Shown here in pieces: positions 59,441 to 64,000 of a stretch of 64,000 nt of DNA (within the stretch, counting starts at the first letter, position 1; each line of letters starts with the position of its first letter). The notes under the pieces were generated by a model. It was not told where the DNA came from, searched no databases, and saw nothing but the letters and a program-made list of their open reading frames with translations. Origin of the DNA: Saccharina japonica (taxonomy: Eukaryota; Sar; Phaeophyceae; Laminariales; Laminariaceae). The stretch spans positions 1 through 64,000 of the forward strand of contig MEHQ01001965.1 of the NCBI GenBank assembly GCA_008828725.1. Direction: 5' to 3'. A program made the position numbers and the translations under genes.

Positions 59441-60484
59441 TGTCCAATTCCCCTACGGGAATGTACGGCGACAGGTCCGACACGAAAGCCCATAAGAAGC
59501 CTACTGCTTAGGCTGAATGCCGAGCGTATCTGGTCCAGGGGGTCATCGAGTTTGAGCCTATTAAACGTCGACCCAGCCTGGTGCGTGTGAAGCCCATATG
59601 GCTCGAGGAAGGTAGACCAAAGCCACCATTGAACTATCCACTGGGGTATTCACCCCTTTCTCCAGCGCTCCCTGGCTGATATAGATGACCCCTCACCGGG
59701 CCAACCTCGACTGGCACTTCAGCTTCTCCGCATTCCATTGCTCCGAAATTACACGAACTTCCATAACGCAAACAAACGTGTCTCTTCCTGCTGTATTTGG
59801 TACAACCCCTGCGTCCGCTACAGTAGGTCCCGTCCCACGTGGGCTCTCCCCTACAGCAGTGCGTCCTGCTCCTTCTAGGCTCTCTCTGTCGGAATCACCG
59901 CTCCTTTCGGCCGTTGTCCCTCGTGAACTATGCCATCATGTTGTGCATGGCGTGCAACAACGACTCCTGGATCTGTTCGATCGCCAGCTCAACTTAGTGC
60001 CTCAGCTATTGACTGTCATCTTTGGAAGATTCGTGATCTTGTGAACCGGCACTTTCAAAGACATCCTTGACGCTCTGGTACCAGACCTCAAACGTAACAC
60101 TAGTGTGTTCTTAAGTCCCAACTCTTGATGTCCTGACCGCCTCGCGGTCGGATGTGATTATTTATGTTGTATTCGTTGTATCAGAGGCATATCGAGGTCA
60201 AGGGGAGCCTTTAATGCTCCTATATCGAGCTCAATATTCGTGATAACGCCTGCAATGGTGAATTCAACCCTCTAAAAGAATGTACCTTCATGGCTGGAAC
60301 GATCTAAACCAATACTCCCCCCTCCCATCAAGGTATCTCGTTATAAAACCAAAACTAGACTCTTAGGAAATCAAGTCGCAGCCCCTATATCGCCCGATAA
60401 CTACGATTGTATCCTACAGTAGTAACTGCCGAAATGTGAAACACGCCTCGACGCTACAAACCCTCCCTGCTCCGGCAAGAAACC
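59441..60484. other. intergenic, no supported gene
   Basis: The 5' LTR and leader of the copia relic would lie here, but none is identifiable. The frame at 59,685-60,044 (+) has no motif. Confidence 0.35.
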
Positions 60485-60806
60485 TTCTGGCCGAAGTCGT
60501 CAATCCTCATCGGCGCCCGGTTCGCGAGAATCGCTGCGTATCGGCGGCTCATCACAAGGCCCAGCGACGGGGAACGTGTTCGCTCTATGAGCGACATGGA
60601 GTGGAAGGCGGAGATATTTCAGCGACAGAGGTTTCCACAAGGCACTGACCATGCCGACTTCACGGTTTTCATAACTTCGTCGTCCACTCCATGTCGCTGA
60701 TAGAGCGACAAGATTCTCCGCGTCGTTGGGCCTCGTGGTGGGCCGCCGATATGCACAGCCATCCTCGCGAACCGGGCGCCGATGAGTATTGACGACCTTG
60801 GCTAGA
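60485..60806. repeat. large inverted repeat, arms about 120 bp, spacer 77 bp
   Basis: The left arm 60,485-60,605 and right arm 60,683-60,806 are complementary with roughly 80 per cent identity. They share GTCGTCAATNCTCATCGGCG, CCCGGTTCGCGAG, and at the inner end AGCGACATGGAGTGGA. A transcript across it would fold into a long imperfect hairpin. No target duplication or transposase seen. Confidence 0.8.
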
Positions 60807-61679
60807 ACGTTCTCTTACTGCCATACTCGGCAGTGCGCAGTGGCGTTCGAGGTGTAACTCGCACGGCTGGGCGTGGAAACGCAGAGCCATAGGCATTGGC
60901 TTGCATCGCTGAGGCCAGTGTTGGTCTTGTAAGCGGTGAGCCTTGGTGGTAAGGGGCCGTGTTCCCTGGAGTTACGCCTCTTGGCTCCTGCAAGGTGTTT
61001 TGCTCAAGCGGGTGATCTTCATGCACGAAACTCTCTACTCACGTCGACGAGTCGTGAAAGGCGAATGGCATGGGGTCCCTCGGTCCCAGTGTCGTCGCGA
61101 GGAGAAGTAGACCCTTTCCTGTCTCGGTTTTTATCCCCGGTTGCTGCTTGTTCGGGAAGCATATGTTTCGGTTCGGGAGCCGGGGGGAGATTTGGGTAAA
61201 ATGGAATACTCACACTGTGGAGCAGGTCCGCGTGACGTTTGGTTCCAAGCTTTCGCTTTTCCGTAAACACATCGACGTCCCACGCCCCCCTTACTGATGG
61301 TATGGCGATGGCTTCCGATGCCGTAGTATTCCTGCCCTTTACGGGTAGCCTTTTATTTGTTTGTTTTTCTTGGCGTTCTCTGTCGGTTTCGTAGCCTTGC
61401 CATTCAGAGGTGTGGAGTGGGTTTTGAGGAGCCGCATCTTCCACTCATGTTTCAGTTCGTGGAATCGGGGCTTCCACGAATTTATCATATTTCTGCACAT
61501 ACGGCTCATCAGAGTGGGCTAGTGTTATGATACTGCTTTGAATGATGTGGAAAAACCGGCAATTACTTCGGTACAGGTATTTGGGAATATCCGTATAATA
61601 CTTGGGAGACGTGTCTTAGGTGGAAACCAAGGGTTTCCAAGGCGAGGCAAACGAGCCGCTAGCCTCTCCGTATTTCGTC
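60807..61679. other. intergenic, no supported gene
   Basis: Open frames on both strands (60,936-61,444) lack motifs. Nothing else recognised. Confidence 0.35.
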
Positions 61680-62470
61680 GTGCTCAGAGTACTTAGAGTA
61701 TTAGAGTGTTTTTGTTTTTGCTACTCGGAGTATCGAGTATTTTTCGTACTCCGAGTACTGAGAGTATTAGAGTACTGGTGGCCTAAATATTCGGAGTACT
61801 TGGAGTATGGGCAGTACTGAAGGCCCAAATACTCCGAGTACTGGGAGTATGAGCAGTACGTATCCTCGAGTACAAGCAGTACTCGGAGTACAAACATCCA
61901 AATTACTCGGAGTACTCCGAGTATCGAGAGTATTGGACACCGAAATACTGCGAGTACACAAAGTACCCGAAGTATTTTTTTCTTGAAAATGCTCCAATTA
62001 TACTCCCAGGTAGTGGGAGCATTTGTGAATTTTGAAATGCTATAAACGTCAGTCACATGCTCCCAGAACCTGGGAGGAATGACGGCCGAGTCTTTAAAAT
62101 GATGCAAAGATGCTCCTAACGTACTTCACACTCCGAGTATATTCCGAGTATCGAGTTCATTTCTTGCTCCGAGTACTTAAGAGTATTAGAGTACTGGCGG
62201 CCTGAATACTCGGAGTACTTGGAGTATGAGCAGCACTGAAGCCCCAAATACTGCAAGTACAAAGAGTATCCGCAGTATCGGACCCCGAAATACTCCGAGT
62301 ACAAGCAGTATCGAGAGTGTTCATACTCGAAATACTCCGAGTACGAGCAGTATACCGGAGTATCGAACCCGAAATACTCCGAGTACACGAAGTACCTGCA
62401 GTATTTTATCTCCAATACTCGTTACTTTACCCCAAGGTACTCGGAGCATCTGTGCAGTAGTACTCGTATT
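61680..62470. repeat. TACTCGGAGTACTTGG minisatellite with a 420-bp higher-order duplication
   Basis: Short palindromic units (TACTCGGAGTACT, ATACTCCGAGTAC) alternate with GAGCAGTACTGAAGGCCCAA-type spacers. The segment at about 61,750-61,850 is repeated at about 62,170-62,270 (GAGTATTAGAGTACTGG; CGGAGTACTTGGAGTATG). Between them is a stretch with GGGAGCATTTGTG and ATGCTCCCAGAACCTGGGAG. The Tyr/Ser-rich open frames are translations of the repeat. Confidence 0.85.
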
Positions 62471-62494
62471 TCTGTGTCGTGGTTTTGTGATCAC

Positions 62495-63276
62495 AGGTCG
62501 CCCCGGTGGACTAGCAGGTAACCACGAAGCCTGTTAAAGTCGTAATCGTGAGAGTCGAGCCCCCCCGAGTGCGGGAACTGATAATCACGACTACGTAGGC
62601 GAGATTTAAATCACGACTACGGGGACGTTTACGAGCCATCCCCGGATTTCAGGCCTTGCGATTCTGGTTGAAGATAGGTTCAGGGTTGGGGATAGGGTTA
62701 GGGTTATTTTTAGTTGCCGGTCTTTTGGGCTGTGAGAGTTACAGCGACGGTATTTTACGTGATAATTGCCTAGAGGTTAGGGTTTATTCCCCAAGAAAGG
62801 CGCTGCTGCAGGGCTCAGCTGTTGTTGCACGCTGGTCTGTGGGATTTGGTTGGTGTGCTGGAGAAGACGGCTGCAACGGGAAAATGCGAAACGCAAGGCC
62901 TAAAACCCGGGGATGGCTCGTAAACGTCCCCGTAGTCGTGATTTAAATCTCGCCTACGTAGTCGTGATTATCAGTTCCCCCCGAGTGCATGCTCGTATAT
63001 ATTATATGCGTACTCGTAGGGACTTTTTCTCGCAAAACAATATCTTGACTAGCGGAAAGCGCGAGAGCGTGAGTTAGCAAAATTCGATGAAAATCGACGA
63101 GCGTTGGGAAGGCTGAACCCTCCTCGCGATAAAAACCAAGGCGAGAGCCTGTAGTGGGGGAGGAGGGAGAGGAGCCTACTTTGTGACCCCGGATCTTAGT
63201 TACGACTATTAATACTCGTACATACATATCATAGGGAGGGAGAAAGACAGAAGTGCGAAGATAATAAATCGGATGG
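62495..63276 (+). mobile_element. tRNA-derived SINE, split by a Mutator-type MITE
   Basis: The head (GGTCGCCCCGGTGGACTAGC; GAGTCGAGCCCCCC) is at 62,495-62,572. The body resumes at 62,980 (CTTGACTAGCGGAAAGCGCG; TTCGATGAAAATCGACGAGC; GACCCCGGATCTTAG) and ends near AATAAATCGGATGG. Closest to the copy at 17,778. Relative to that copy it also has two short AT-rich insertions, near 62,996-63,016 and 63,209-63,234. Confidence 0.88.
62564..62988. mobile_element. 407-bp Mutator-type MITE with 9-bp target duplication
   Basis: The element occupies 62,573-62,979. Its 88-bp terminal inverted repeats (62,573-62,660 and 62,892-62,979; outer sequence GGGAACTGATAATCACGAC) match with only a few differences. 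The 9 bases CCCGAGTGC occur on both sides (62,564-62,572 and 62,980-62,988) and once in the uninterrupted SINE context. Long repeats plus a 9-bp duplication are the hallmark of the Mutator superfamily. The interior is non-coding and contains TTAGGG motifs at about 62,690-62,710. Confidence 0.85.
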
Positions 63277-63339
63277 AAAAAAAAGAAAAAAAAAAGAGCT
63301 TGTATCTTTACATATCATACATATTATATTATATCATAC

Positions 63340-63570
63340 ATACGTAGGATGAAGAATCAGGACAGACTTGGGTGTGCTGGGTGTCGACCGGTAGAAGGAA
63401 CGGTTTAAATGTGAAGAACACACACAACAAGCAGTACACAGAGTACACAAAACTCTCTCAACTCGAGGATTACGAATCAGGAAAGACACTGAGTGTACTG
63501 ATATGGTTGGGTAGAAATAACGGGTTTAATGTGAAGACAACACACACGCACACACAAGAGTGCAGGGTAT
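63340..63570. repeat. diverged tandem duplication, about 125-130 bp
   Basis: Two units share GAATCAGGA(C/A)AGAC, GTGT(G/A)CTG, GGTAGAA(G/A) and GGTTTAA(A/-)TGTGAAGA(A/C), separated by AACAAGCAGTACACAGAG-type spacer. The 3' half is CA-rich. Confidence 0.6.
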
Positions 63571-64000
63571 ATTCATAAAGCAGTGGCGGCAGTTTCGCCA
63601 GAGAGGGGGTGAGGGATGAGGAGAGTGAGGGCCTCGCGAGGGAGACCGACGAATCCTCGGACCTCGGGCGTCAGCACACGTATAGTATATATCTACATCG
63701 TTGCCTGGCTGTGAACATCTAACGGGTCGATACCCTGAGATACGCATACGACAAAAATGAGGAACTTATGTCCCCCCGCCGTTCGCTGTACGCGTGTGGC
63801 CGGTCGTGGTTAATCTCAAAGTACGTCGTATACGTATACTGCTGTACTCTAGTATGTAGTGTACCTGGGTACCAGGTAGTATGGTGCCGTATGATGTATT
63901 ATACCACTACTGGTATATCTGCCGTACGTACGATGCGAGTGATACGGAGTGGATCGGTGCCATCGTTCGGCTAGGCGTTTTGATTATTGGAGTTCCCGAG
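63571..64000. other. intergenic, no supported gene
   Basis: Nothing recognised before the window ends. Confidence 0.35.

Noticed and set aside
61721..62415. Tyr/Ser-rich repeat protein ORFs on the minus strand
   Set aside because: They come from the TACTCGG minisatellite; several frames are open for the same reason.

Overview
The window is nuclear DNA from a eukaryote. It is mostly transposable elements and tandem repeats, with one convincing host gene. There are no bacterial operons, ribosome-binding sites or CRISPR arrays. Interstitial TTAGGG motifs, introns of 300-1100 bp, decayed Ty3/gypsy and Ty1/copia pol sequences of the kind found in stramenopiles, and a secreted protein with a GDPHM/FDFSGKDG (von Willebrand D-like) module suggest a stramenopile, possibly a brown alga. 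That placement is an inference; no marker gene is present.

Layout. 0-16 kb holds fragments: a short inverted-repeat (MITE) family, decayed minisatellites, a broken transposon-type gene (4.3-6.0 kb), a decayed Ty3/gypsy RT-RNase H (8.7-10.6 kb, minus strand), two copies of a tRNA-derived SINE and a small orphan ORF (12.0-12.4 kb). 16-24 kb is repeat-rich: a CCCGTCCCAT minisatellite, an AATTG-rich block with a 42-bp satellite, two more SINEs, and a 3.4-kb hAT-like element (19,968-23,377) that has a perfect 8-bp target duplication and contains two blocks of 41-bp hairpin-forming repeats plus a nested MITE. A further SINE lies at 24.2 kb. The host gene lies at 27.4-30.9 kb: four exons encoding a signal peptide, a 12-cysteine domain and a vWD-like region.

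35.7-47.3 kb is one composite Ty1/copia insertion on the minus strand, arranged LTR - internal - LTR - internal - LTR. The whole array has a single 5-bp target duplication (CAGGA). The LTRs are 342 bp and nearly identical, so it is young. Each internal copy is broken differently: copy 1 has a TAG stop, a gag-into-RT insertion beside an N, and a 246-bp inverted-repeat element in its outer LTR; copy 2 has a 26-bp deletion. It sits in a block of old diverged repeats (31-36 and 47-48 kb).

50-57 kb holds dispersed LTR-like repeats, a decayed block with internal repeats and a gypsy integrase relic. 57.5-59.4 kb is an internally deleted copia relic. 60.5-60.8 kb is a large inverted repeat. 61.7-62.5 kb is a TACTCGG minisatellite. 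At 62.5-63.3 kb a SINE is split by a 407-bp Mutator-type MITE with a 9-bp target duplication and TTAGGG motifs inside. The nested insertions give a relative order of events: SINE before Mutator MITE, and copia array before the 246-bp element.
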